A program made the position numbers and the translations under genes. From WHSP01 sp040905505 (GTDB lineage: Bacteria > Gemmatimonadota > Gemmatimonadetes > Longimicrobiales > Longimicrobiaceae): 64,000 bases of DNA. Shown piece by piece: positions 17,692 through 26,051 of this stretch (positions within the stretch are counted from its first letter, which is position 1; every line of letters starts with the position of its first letter). The stretch spans positions 1 to 64,000 of the forward strand of contig JBBDRL010000089.1 in NCBI GenBank assembly GCA_040905505.1. Reading direction: 5' to 3'. The notes below the pieces were generated by a model that ran no database searches, had not been told where the DNA came from, and saw nothing but the letters and a program-made list of their open reading frames with translations.

Positions 17692-19059
17692 ATGAACTAC
17701 CTAGACGAATCCGACGTCCCTTCACCGACTATCAGAGAAACCATGAATGGCTCCGCAGTAGACGCGAAAGCGCCGGGCGAGCCGGCGAGCAACCCCGGCT
17801 CCAGCCGGGGTCTCTTCGGCAAGATCGCGATCGGATTGGCTGCCGTGGGGCCCGGGATTTTCCTGATCGGCTACAACATCGGAACGGGTAGCGTCACGAC
17901 GATGGGCATGGCCGGGGCGCAGTACGGAATGGCGCTCCTGTGGGCGCTGGTGCTCTCCGGGATCTTTACTTACGTCCTGATGGTGGCGTTCGGCCATTTG
18001 ACGTTGGTCACCGGGCAGACGGCGCTGAACAGCTTCAAGACGCGTATCCCGCGGGTCGGAAAGATCCTTTCCCTGTACGTCATGGTCGCCCTGATCCTGG
18101 GCGAGCTCCTCGCATTGATCGGGGTAACGGGCATCGTCTCCGAACTGATCCAGGAAGGGATGCGGCTGGGTTCCGCCGACCAGGCGCTCGTCGTTCAGAC
18201 CGGGTGGATCATCCTGGCCATCAGCAGCCTCGTGTTCGTCACGCTCTGGTTCGGTGGGTACAAGCTGTTCGAAAAGATTCTGACGACCTTCGTGCTCCTG
18301 ATGGTGTTCTGCTTCTTCGGCGTACTGTTCATGGTGGCACCCTCCCTCTCGGAGGTCCTCGGTGGACTCATCCCGACGGTGCCGGACACACCGGGCGCCG
18401 CTCGGCTCGTCGCCGCGATGGCCGGCACGACCTGTTCGGCCGCCGTCTTCATCGTGCGAAGCACGGTGGTCGCCGAAAAGGGCTGGACGATCGGTCACCT
18501 GGAGCACGAAAAGCGTGACGCGTTCGTGTCCGTCTTCCTGATGGTCCTGCTCAGCGCAATGGTGATGGCCGTCGCTGCCGGAACATTGCACGTGGCAGGG
18601 CTAACGATGGAATCGACGCTCGAGATGATAGGGCTGCTGGAGCCGATCGGGGGAGATCTCGCCGCCTTCCTGCTGATCGTCGGAATCTCTGGCGCCGGGC
18701 TGTCGACGATCTTCCCGCTGGTGCTCATCGCGCCCTGGCTGGTGGCCGATTTCATGGGATGGGAGCGAAACCTTCGCGCGCCATTCTTCAGGATCCTTAT
18801 TGGCGTGGGCCTGCTCTTCTCATTCGGATCGGTGTTCCTGGATCAGACACCGCCCGTCCTCATGGTGGTGGCCATGGCCCTCCAGGCGGCGATTCTCCCG
18901 GCGGTGGCGATCCCGGTCTTTTACCTCCTGAACAACCGGGCCTTGATGGGTGAAAGGTACCTGCCATCGCTGAAGTGGAATGCCGCGCTGGTCGCGGTGA
19001 TCCTCTTCTCGCTCGTGACCACGTACTTCGCCATCACCGGCCTGATCAATACAGCCTGA
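17692..19059 (+). CDS. Divergent Nramp-fold transporter lacking metal motifs
   Basis: The 455-residue inner-membrane protein of about eleven helices matches Nramp in overall pattern (KIAIGLAAVGPGIFLIGYNIGTGSV opening helix 1). Classical metal carriers have DPGN in helix 1 and MPH in helix 6. Here helix 1 reads GYNIGTGSV and helix 6 reads AGTTCSAAVFIVRSTV, so neither metal-binding motif is present. It starts three bases after the preceding gene (ATG 17692; ATG 17743 is an alternative) and ends six bases before nagB. Tight coupling to glycan genes and loss of metal ligands suggest it moves an organic solute, perhaps a sugar or uronate. That is inference. Confidence 0.78.
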   Translation: MNYLDESDVPSPTIRETMNGSAVDAKAPGEPASNPGSSRGLFGKIAIGLAAVGPGIFLIGYNIGTGSVTTMGMAGAQYGMALLWALVLSGIFTYVLMVAFGHLTLVTGQTALNSFKTRIPRVGKILSLYVMVALILGELLALIGVTGIVSELIQEGMRLGSADQALVVQTGWIILAISSLVFVTLWFGGYKLFEKILTTFVLLMVFCFFGVLFMVAPSLSEVLGGLIPTVPDTPGAARLVAAMAGTTCSAAVFIVRSTVVAEKGWTIGHLEHEKRDAFVSVFLMVLLSAMVMAVAAGTLHVAGLTMESTLEMIGLLEPIGGDLAAFLLIVGISGAGLSTIFPLVLIAPWLVADFMGWERNLRAPFFRILIGVGLLFSFGSVFLDQTPPVLMVVAMALQAAILPAVAIPVFYLLNNRALMGERYLPSLKWNAALVAVILFSLVTTYFAITGLINTA

Positions 19060-19065
19060 CTTCCG

Positions 19066-19836
19066 ATGAATTCCGCAGCCGAAAAGTCCTTTCAAAAGGA
19101 CAAATTGTCTGTTCAGACGTACGCGACCGTGGAGCAGCTGGGTGCGGCGGCGGCCGATTTCGTCGAAGCTCGCCTTCGTTCCACGATCTCGGCCAAGGGG
19201 AAGGCCCACCTGGTTCTAGCGACCGGTGCGTCCCAGCTGACCTTCCTGAACTCGCTCAAGGAGCGGGATGTCGCCTGGGACGCGATCACCGTCTTTCACC
19301 TCGACGAATACACCGGGTTATCCGAAGATCACCCGGCCAGCTTTCGGAGATATCTGAGGGAGAGAATCCTCGACGAGGTGAGGCCCGCCGAGGTGCATCT
19401 GATCGACGCGAGCGCGGCCGACCTGAACGCGGAGATCCGCAGGTATGAAGGCTTGCTGAAGAGCCACCCTCTCGACGTTGCCTGTATCGGGATCGGTGAG
19501 AACGGGCACATCGCCTTCAACGACCCCCCGGTGGCGGATTTCGACGATGCTCGACTGGTGAAGGAGGTCGAACTCGACCATGCTTGCCGCATGCAACAGG
19601 TCAATGAGGGGTGGTTCCCATCCCTGGAGGAAACGCCGCCGCGAGCAGTCACCCTGACGATCCCAGCGGTGATGAGCAGCGGCGTGATCAGTTGCGTGGT
19701 ACCCGGTGAACGGAAAGCGGAAGCCGTCGACCGTGCATTGAATGGGCCGATAAGCCCGGCATGTCCTGCTTCGATCTTACGGCGTCACAACGACACGACG
19801 CTGTTTCTGGACCGGTCCTCCGCTGCACGCATCTGA
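19066..19836 (+). CDS. nagB: Glucosamine-6-phosphate deaminase (NagB family)
   Basis: This cytosolic enzyme converts glucosamine-6-phosphate to fructose-6-phosphate and ammonia, following NagA. Motifs visible in 256 residues are LATGASQ (phosphate loop), VFHLDEYTGL (catalytic Asp), and IGIGENGHIAFNDPP with the active-site His/Glu region. Length is normal. It lies six bases after the Nramp-fold gene and is probably co-transcribed with it. An assembly gap begins 55 bp after its stop, so the downstream context is incomplete. Confidence 0.92.
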   Translation: MNSAAEKSFQKDKLSVQTYATVEQLGAAAADFVEARLRSTISAKGKAHLVLATGASQLTFLNSLKERDVAWDAITVFHLDEYTGLSEDHPASFRRYLRERILDEVRPAEVHLIDASAADLNAEIRRYEGLLKSHPLDVACIGIGENGHIAFNDPPVADFDDARLVKEVELDHACRMQQVNEGWFPSLEETPPRAVTLTIPAVMSSGVISCVVPGERKAEAVDRALNGPISPACPASILRRHNDTTLFLDRSSAARI

Positions 19837-19891
19837 GGACGGTTGATGTGGCCGTCGACCGCCCTTCGGGGCGATCCGCGGCCGGGGGGGT

Positions 19892-19901
19892 NNNNNNNNN
19901 N
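19892..19901. other. Assembly gap (10 N)
   Basis: Ten N bases mark a scaffold join of unknown true length between nagB and the PcRGLX/YetA-like gene. Missing genes here cannot be excluded, for example a glucuronate isomerase or an amino-sugar kinase, neither of which is found elsewhere in the locus. Confidence 0.98.
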
Positions 19902-19962
19902 GAGCAGCGGCGCCACACCGATGTATGACACGCCCGAATCACCTCGACATCAATCGCATCGT

Positions 19963-22635
19963 ATGAAGAAGATATCGGCGCCTGCCTTTCTGATCGCAGG
20001 TTTTCTGCTTCTGCTCCCGACGCTCCTGCTCGCGCAATCGGGGCAGGTCCCCATCACGGTCGAGGAGGAGCGCCCGGGAGCGCCCGTGACGTTCGGCATC
20101 CCGTTTCCAGAAGGCGAGCTCTATTCTGTCGACCACGTCCGCGTGCTGACGCGCGACGGCGGTGAGATCGCCTCTCAGATCACCCCGGTCACCACATGGC
20201 TCCCAGCGGACGAGAGCATCAAGTGGATCTGGATCGACTTCTTCCTCGACGGCTCCGGTCAGTATCTGGTCGAGTATGGTGAAGATGTTCGGCGGGCGGT
20301 GGAGGTCGCCTCACCGATCCAGTTGGTCAACAACCAGCGCGATGGCGGGGGAGCGGAGATCAACACCGGGACCCTCCGTTTCACCGTCGAGAAGCGCAAC
20401 GGCAGCGGATTCATCGACCAGGTGGAGTTCAACCCCGCCGGCACGGGGTTCCTCGATGAGCACCTGATCGCCCAGGGGATCCCCGGGCGAGGAACATTCC
20501 TCGACCTCATCGACGACGCGGGTCCCGACGAGTCGTCCGCGGTGGTACATCAGCAGTTCATCGAGAGGGGATCGGGTCCGCTCCACGCGATCATCCGTGT
20601 CGAGGGCGAATATCAGTACGAGCGGCCGGACCACCCGGCGTCGCCCTTCGTCACGTACATCCATGCGTACGCGGGAAAATCGTATATCAAGGTTCTGCAC
20701 ACGATCACCTATACCGGTAAGCCGGACAAGAGCGCTCCCCTAGACGGACGAGAGCATCGCGACATCGCCACGCAGAGCGCGTTGATCGTCGATGAAGACG
20801 AGCGCAGCACCGACGCCGGCATCACGCAACCGGAGGACATGATCGCAGCGGCAGGCTTTGGGCTCACGTACAATATCGACGGAACGCCGATGGTTCGGAC
20901 GGCGCTGAGTGAGGCGAACTGGTGGGAGGAGGTCGAACCGTCGCTGATCGAGCTCCCGGCGGCATCCGGCTCCCGCGTCTCGCTCTTCCAGACCGGCCCG
21001 GACCCGAACGGAATCCCGCCGGTCGAAGAGTCGGGACTGGACGAGCGCATCGGCGGCTTCTACGCGAAGGTCGAGTCCGACGGCGTTCTTCGTGAGGGGC
21101 AGCGGGCGGAGGGCTGGATCGACCTCTCCGATGGGGAGCGGGGCGTCGGCATCGGGATCCGGAACATGCTGGAAGAGTACCCCAACCAGCTCGTCGTAGA
21201 CCTGGCTCGGAACCAGATCCACGCGTATAGCTGGCCGGCGGAAGCGGGCCCGAAGAGCTTCGAGCGGTGGAACGACAGCGGCGACGGCGGCATGGTGGCG
21301 AACTTCGCGCAGGGCGTCACCAAGACCACCGAGCTCGTCCTGAACTTCCACGACGGCAGCGACGACATCACCGAGGTCCGCGAAACCGTAGACGCGGTCC
21401 TGGACCCGGCGGTCGCCCACGCGGGCGCCGATTGGTACCGCAATTCAGGTGTGTACGGAACGTTCGCCACGGCGAACAACAGCATACCGGCGCTGGAGCG
21501 GAGCCTTCAGTACAAGTTCGACTACATGCAGTTCAATCAGAAGTGGGCTCCGTGGTACGGCATGTTCGATTACGGCGACCTGAAGATCTACTTCCGAGGC
21601 GGTCGCTGGACGACGTGGGGCAATAACGAGCCGGCCCAGGACTTTCAGTGGTGGATCAACTTCATGCGCACGGGTGAGCGCAGCAACTATCTGATGGCGG
21701 AGGCGATGAGCCGCCATACAATGGACGTCGACAACACCCACTGGCCGACGGCCGCCGAGTATCGCGGGGACACCAACTCCGCGCTCGACTACTGGAACAC
21801 GCTCGATCAAGCCGAGGGTAGTCCCTACCTCGGGATGGGGTCGCGGCATTCGAATCAGCAGGCGATCTCCAAACTTTCCGCTCACGTCTGGGTGCCCGGC
21901 TGGATCGCCAGCTATTACCTGAGCGGGTATCACCGCGGTCTCGACGTCGCGCGTCTCACGGGCGACTACTACGTGCGCCGGATCTTCGGTGAGCACGGGC
22001 TCACGGGCCGGCGGCTCTATCTCTCCGTCTGGAACCTTGCCGAGCTGTACGATGCGACCAAGGACGAAAAGTATCTGGAGGAGCTTCAGTACCGAGTCGA
22101 CCACCTCCTCGAGCTACAGAAGGACCAGGGAGGGCGGATGGTTATCGACCGCTATGGGTACTCCCAGAACTACGCGTCACACGGGCTGAGCAAGTATCTG
22201 CAGTTCTTCGACGACCGCGAGGTGGAGCTGGCGATGGTCGAGCACGCGCGGAATCTGGTGCAGAACCCGCCGCTCGATCACGAGATGGAGTCGTTCCTCT
22301 CGAGCATCCACGCTCTGGTCCGCGGCTACGATCTGACCGGCAACGACGAGTTCCTGATGGAGGCCTGCCGCCGCGCGGCGTATCTCCGGACTGACACCGC
22401 CCCGCAGCCGCTGGCGAACTATGCCACACAGCGGGAGCGCGTCGCGCTGATGGAGGGGGTCAGCAATCTTCCCGGCAGAGGCGAAGATGACGAGGTCTTC
22501 AACGGTCGGCTACCGATCTGGAGCTTTTCGAACGGTCTTCGCATTTTCGGCTGGACGCACATCTATGGTGTGCCGTACCTGATCGATCGGCTGCAATCGG
22601 GCGAATACGACCTCGGCTCGCTGCCCTGCACGTAA
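19963..22635 (+). CDS. Secreted PcRGLX/YetA-like (PL26-type) three-domain protein
   Basis: The 890-residue exported protein (signal peptide ends LLLAQ, about residue 24) has the architecture of exo-rhamnogalacturonan lyase PcRGLX and Bacillus YetA. There is an N-terminal RIFT-barrel (VTFGIPFPEGELYSVDHVRVL, IKWIWIDFFLDG), a central beta sandwich (GWIDLSDGERGVGIGIRNM) and a C-terminal alpha/alpha toroid (from about residue 470: YMQFNQKWAPWYGMFDYGD, GLDVARLTGDYYVRRIF). PL26 enzymes cleave uronate-containing backbones by beta-elimination, but the actual substrate is uncertain and glucuronate genes nearby suggest a different polymer. The start was placed at the signal peptide, downstream of the assembly gap. 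Confidence 0.82.
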   Translation: MKKISAPAFLIAGFLLLLPTLLLAQSGQVPITVEEERPGAPVTFGIPFPEGELYSVDHVRVLTRDGGEIASQITPVTTWLPADESIKWIWIDFFLDGSGQYLVEYGEDVRRAVEVASPIQLVNNQRDGGGAEINTGTLRFTVEKRNGSGFIDQVEFNPAGTGFLDEHLIAQGIPGRGTFLDLIDDAGPDESSAVVHQQFIERGSGPLHAIIRVEGEYQYERPDHPASPFVTYIHAYAGKSYIKVLHTITYTGKPDKSAPLDGREHRDIATQSALIVDEDERSTDAGITQPEDMIAAAGFGLTYNIDGTPMVRTALSEANWWEEVEPSLIELPAASGSRVSLFQTGPDPNGIPPVEESGLDERIGGFYAKVESDGVLREGQRAEGWIDLSDGERGVGIGIRNMLEEYPNQLVVDLARNQIHAYSWPAEAGPKSFERWNDSGDGGMVANFAQGVTKTTELVLNFHDGSDDITEVRETVDAVLDPAVAHAGADWYRNSGVYGTFATANNSIPALERSLQYKFDYMQFNQKWAPWYGMFDYGDLKIYFRGGRWTTWGNNEPAQDFQWWINFMRTGERSNYLMAEAMSRHTMDVDNTHWPTAAEYRGDTNSALDYWNTLDQAEGSPYLGMGSRHSNQQAISKLSAHVWVPGWIASYYLSGYHRGLDVARLTGDYYVRRIFGEHGLTGRRLYLSVWNLAELYDATKDEKYLEELQYRVDHLLELQKDQGGRMVIDRYGYSQNYASHGLSKYLQFFDDREVELAMVEHARNLVQNPPLDHEMESFLSSIHALVRGYDLTGNDEFLMEACRRAAYLRTDTAPQPLANYATQRERVALMEGVSNLPGRGEDDEVFNGRLPIWSFSNGLRIFGWTHIYGVPYLIDRLQSGEYDLGSLPCT

Positions 22636-23033
22636 GGGCGACGGCGGTCGCGGACAAGTTTGATCCACCGGCCGAATCCGCGCCATCCCGGGCTGCCGCG
22701 CGCGGGATGACGCGGATCCGTGCGTTCAGGGCCGCTTCCTGGATCCGGCGGCGATCTCGCCACGTCCAGGCCCGTCCTTGACGCGCACCGGAGGCGAACG
22801 TATTAGTGTGAAAGCTCCACGCCTGAACAAGCCGCTGTTCACTCCAGCTATCCTTTCAGCCGGCGGCCAGCCGGTCATGCGTCTCGACGCGACCGTGCAA
22901 TGGATCAGGCGCCCACCCTGATGGGGCGCGAACGAGAGCCACTCCGAAACCCCTTATCCCAGCCGAGTCGAAGCCCCCTTCCGTCGGGACCGACCCGGGC
23001 AGAGATGCCGCCGTACCAGGTACCCTGAGCGTC
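22636..23033. other. 398-bp intergenic region without gene
   Basis: No credible ORF is seen. A 7-bp inverted repeat (CATCCCG at 22684, CGGGATG at 22703, 12-nt loop) could end the preceding transcript, but no T-tract follows. The promoter of the ECF sigma gene should lie in the last 150 bases. Confidence 0.35.
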
Positions 23034-23633
23034 ATGTCCTCATTGGAACTCCCCCGGTCACTGGATCTGAAGGGGTCGAGCGCCGGCTGTAGCGAAGTCA
23101 CGGCGGCGCACCTGATGCTCCGGATTCAGGGGGGAGACACCGACGCCCTCGAGCAGCTCATGGCGCGTTACTGGACCAGTCTTGTGCGTTACGCGACGCA
23201 GCTACTGGGCAGTGTGGACGAGGGAAACGACGTCGCCCAGGAAGTGTTCGTCCGCACCTGGGAGCACCGCCTGCGGTGGAAAGCAGGCGGATCGGCGGAA
23301 ACGTTCCTTTACCGAATCGCCCGTAACCTCAGCCTCCTCCAGCTTCGTCGGCGCGACGTGCAGACCCGTAGCGAGCCCGAGCTGCGCCACGGTTCACGGC
23401 CCGCCAGAACGCCCATCGAGGACGCGTCTTCCGCCGAGCTCTGGAGTGCTTTCCAGGATGCTCTGCTCGGGTTGCCGCCGCGACGTCGAGAGGCATTTCT
23501 GCTGGTCCGCATCGATGGCCTCAGCCTCGGCGCAGCGGCGGAGGTGATGGATCTGACGAAGCGCACGGTCGCCAACCATGTGTACATGGCGACTTCCGAC
23601 CTCGAGGAATCCCTCCAGACGTTTCTCGGCTAG
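23034..23633 (+). CDS. ECF-type RNA polymerase sigma factor
   Basis: The 199-residue protein contains sigma region 2 (ALEQLMARYWTSLVRYATQLL, then NDVAQEVFVRTWEHRLRW, FLYRIARNLSLLQLRRR) and region 4 (LGLPPRRREAFLLVRIDGLSLGAAAEVMDLTKRTVANHVYMA). No anti-sigma factor is adjacent. The FecR protein at 9366 is an obvious candidate partner because it lacks its own sigma gene. A 44-bp element conserved upstream of fecR occurs again directly downstream of this gene, which makes those two loci plausible targets. Confidence 0.93.
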   Translation: MSSLELPRSLDLKGSSAGCSEVTAAHLMLRIQGGDTDALEQLMARYWTSLVRYATQLLGSVDEGNDVAQEVFVRTWEHRLRWKAGGSAETFLYRIARNLSLLQLRRRDVQTRSEPELRHGSRPARTPIEDASSAELWSAFQDALLGLPPRRREAFLLVRIDGLSLGAAAEVMDLTKRTVANHVYMATSDLEESLQTFLG

Positions 23634-23710
23634 CCGGTCCCCTCCCGGTCTTCCTACACTCCGCTGAGTTCACCCCTGATCCAGATGCCGCCGCCGGCCT
23701 CCACAGGAAG

Positions 23711-23754
23711 GCGTTGGTAAGATCCAACTCCTGGAGCATTTCATCTCTATGAAA
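23711..23754 (+). promoter_or_regulatory. 44-bp element, copy 2 (upstream of PQQ gene)
   Basis: It matches 35 of 44 bases of the element at 9245-9288, including GCGTTGGTAAGATC and CTGGAGCATT. In this copy the 3' part also forms a perfect inverted repeat with 9-bp arms GCATTTCAT (23736-23744) and ATGAAATGC (23749-23757) around CTCT. It lies 80 bp before the assigned PQQ gene start. Confidence 0.6.
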
Positions 23755-23834
23755 TGCCGGCCTCGTCGCAACCGTGCGCCGGTGGTGCTGTGCGACTGAG
23801 ACGTGGTGTTGCCACGGAAGAAAGGGAACCAGCC

Positions 23835-26009
23835 TTGAACAAGGGAAGCGGACCGTCATCCCGCGCAGCCGGTAGGGCAATCTTCAGTCCGAGGACGTGG
23901 CTGTTGGTCGCCCTTCTCGGCGGTGCTGCCGCGCTGGCGGCCGTCGCCCAATCGGCCCGTTCAGCGCCCTACCCGGATACCCAGGCGCTGCTGAATCCGC
24001 CTGACGGCGAGTGGCTGAACTACGGCCGCGATCACGCTGGGACGCACCACAGCCCGCTCGACCAGATCACACCGGAGAACGTGGACCAGCTCGGCTTGGC
24101 CTGGTCGTACGACACCAATTCCTATCCGGGTCAGCTCGAAGGCACACCGCTGATGGCGGATGGGACGATCTACGGCACGCTGACCTGGAGCGTCGTGTTC
24201 GCGATCGACGCGCGAACGGGTGAGGAGAAGTGGCGATGGGACCCCGAGATCCCGCAGCAGCAGTGGGTGACGGACTCGCGTGGCATCAACCACCGCCGCG
24301 GTCCGAGCCTGTGCTGCGGGCCGGTGAACCGCGGCGTCGCCCTGTACGAGGACAAGGTCTTCGTGGGAACGCTTCAGGGAGGCCTGGTCGCGCTGGACGC
24401 CGATACCGGCGTGGAGGTCTGGAGCACGCAGGTGACGCATCCCGAGGACGACTACAGCATCACGGGCGCCCCGCGCATCGTCGACGGCCTGGTCATCATC
24501 GGGAACAGCGGCGCGGAGTTCGGCGTCCGCGGCTTCGTCTCGGCGTACGACGCCGACACTGGCGACCTGGTCTGGCGCTTCTACACGGTTCCGGGCGATC
24601 CGACGAGGGGCTTCGAGAACGCGGCCATGGAGCGGGCGGCCGAGACCTGGACGGGCACGTGGTGGCGCTACGGCGGCGGCGGTACGGTCTGGGACGGTAT
24701 GGCCTACGACCCCGAGCTGGACCTCCTGTATTTCGGTGTTGGAAACGGCGCGCCGTGGCCCCGCGACATCCGCAGCCCGGCCGGCGGCGACAATCTGTAC
24801 CTGACGTCGATCATGGCGTTGCGCCCGCAGACGGGCGAATACGTCTGGCACTACCAGACCACTCCAGGTGACGACTGGGACTACGCCGCGACGCAGCCAC
24901 TCGTCCTCGCCGATCTGGTGATCGACGGGCGCGAGCGGAAGGTCATCATGCAGGCGCCGAAGAACGGCATCTTCGTCGTGATCGACCGCGAGACGGGCGA
25001 GTTCATTTCGGGCGAGCCGTTCGCGAACATCACGTGGGCGACAGGGGTCGATCCGGAGACGGGTCGGCCGATCGAGTCGTCCTTCGCGCGCTACGGGATC
25101 GAGGGCGCCGAGATCTCGCCGGGGTCCGACGGCGCGGCGAACTGGCACTCCACCGCCTGGAGCCCGGAGACCGGGCTGATCTTCATTCCTGGATCGGAGA
25201 CGTCGCGATGGTTCTCGGTGGCCGAAGACTTCGCGATTCAGCCGGGTGAGATCGCGTTCGGGATGGGCCGGCGCCGCCCGCGGCCGGCCCAGCCGGAGCC
25301 GGAGCCGGTGCCGGAGCCCGAGGAAGAGGAGGAGCAGGCGCCGCCGACGCCGCGGCCGCCGCGCATCGATCCTCAGGTCGTCGGGCTCGGCGGATCGGGT
25401 GGGTTCCTGACCGCCGTCGATCCGGTCACACAGGAGGAGCGCTGGAGGATCGACTTCGGCCGGCCGGGGATCACGGGCGGAACGCTCACCACCGCCTCCG
25501 GGCTGCTCTTCCACGGCAGCTCCGACGGCGTATTCAGCGCCTATCGGGCGGCGGACGGGGAGAAGCTCTGGGAGGTCGAGCTGGCGCCCGGCTTCGCCAA
25601 TCCGATGACCTACATGCTGGACGGCCGCCAGTACGTGACCATCGTCACCGGCCGGAGCGGGACCCATCCGGCGGGCCGCGTCTACACCTTCGCCTTGGGC
25701 ACCGATTCACCCCTGCCGCCGATGGCGGCCGTGACACCGCCGCCACTGCCCGCCGTAGAGCCACCGCCTGACGGCTTCCTCGGCGGTATGGCGGGCGCCG
25801 AACTCCCGGACATCCCCGGCCGGGAAATCGTCCAGCAGACGTGTACGCAGTGTCACACGGTCGACCGGATCGTGGCAACCCGGCGGACGGAAACCGAGTG
25901 GCAGCTCCTCGTCCAGAGCAAGCTCGATCGTGGCTTCATTCCGACGACCACGCCGGAGGAGCGCGCCGCCATCGTGGATTACCTGGTGCGCGCCCTCGGT
26001 CGGGGCTAA
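23835..26009 (+). CDS. PQQ-dependent quinohemoprotein dehydrogenase with C-terminal cytochrome c
   Basis: The about 724-residue periplasmic dehydrogenase oxidises an alcohol or sugar with PQQ and passes electrons to its own heme. After a signal anchor (WLLVALLGGAAALAAVAQ) come beta-propeller repeats, the adjacent-cysteine pair in SLCCGPVNRG (about residue 160) that contacts PQQ, and the TPGDDWDYAATQP segment with the catalytic Asp. A single heme c site, C670-x-x-C673-H674, lies in the last 60 residues. A Pro/Glu-rich linker (about 480-510) interrupts the propeller. TTG 23835 is chosen because GAAAGGGAACC precedes it and it gives a clean signal sequence; an in-frame ATG at 23754 is the alternative. 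Confidence 0.9.
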   Translation: MNKGSGPSSRAAGRAIFSPRTWLLVALLGGAAALAAVAQSARSAPYPDTQALLNPPDGEWLNYGRDHAGTHHSPLDQITPENVDQLGLAWSYDTNSYPGQLEGTPLMADGTIYGTLTWSVVFAIDARTGEEKWRWDPEIPQQQWVTDSRGINHRRGPSLCCGPVNRGVALYEDKVFVGTLQGGLVALDADTGVEVWSTQVTHPEDDYSITGAPRIVDGLVIIGNSGAEFGVRGFVSAYDADTGDLVWRFYTVPGDPTRGFENAAMERAAETWTGTWWRYGGGGTVWDGMAYDPELDLLYFGVGNGAPWPRDIRSPAGGDNLYLTSIMALRPQTGEYVWHYQTTPGDDWDYAATQPLVLADLVIDGRERKVIMQAPKNGIFVVIDRETGEFISGEPFANITWATGVDPETGRPIESSFARYGIEGAEISPGSDGAANWHSTAWSPETGLIFIPGSETSRWFSVAEDFAIQPGEIAFGMGRRRPRPAQPEPEPVPEPEEEEEQAPPTPRPPRIDPQVVGLGGSGGFLTAVDPVTQEERWRIDFGRPGITGGTLTTASGLLFHGSSDGVFSAYRAADGEKLWEVELAPGFANPMTYMLDGRQYVTIVTGRSGTHPAGRVYTFALGTDSPLPPMAAVTPPPLPAVEPPPDGFLGGMAGAELPDIPGREIVQQTCTQCHTVDRIVATRRTETEWQLLVQSKLDRGFIPTTTPEERAAIVDYLVRALGRG

Positions 26010-26051
26010 CGGCAATATCTAATGTATCCTTCTGAACAGGAGTCGTGGCTT

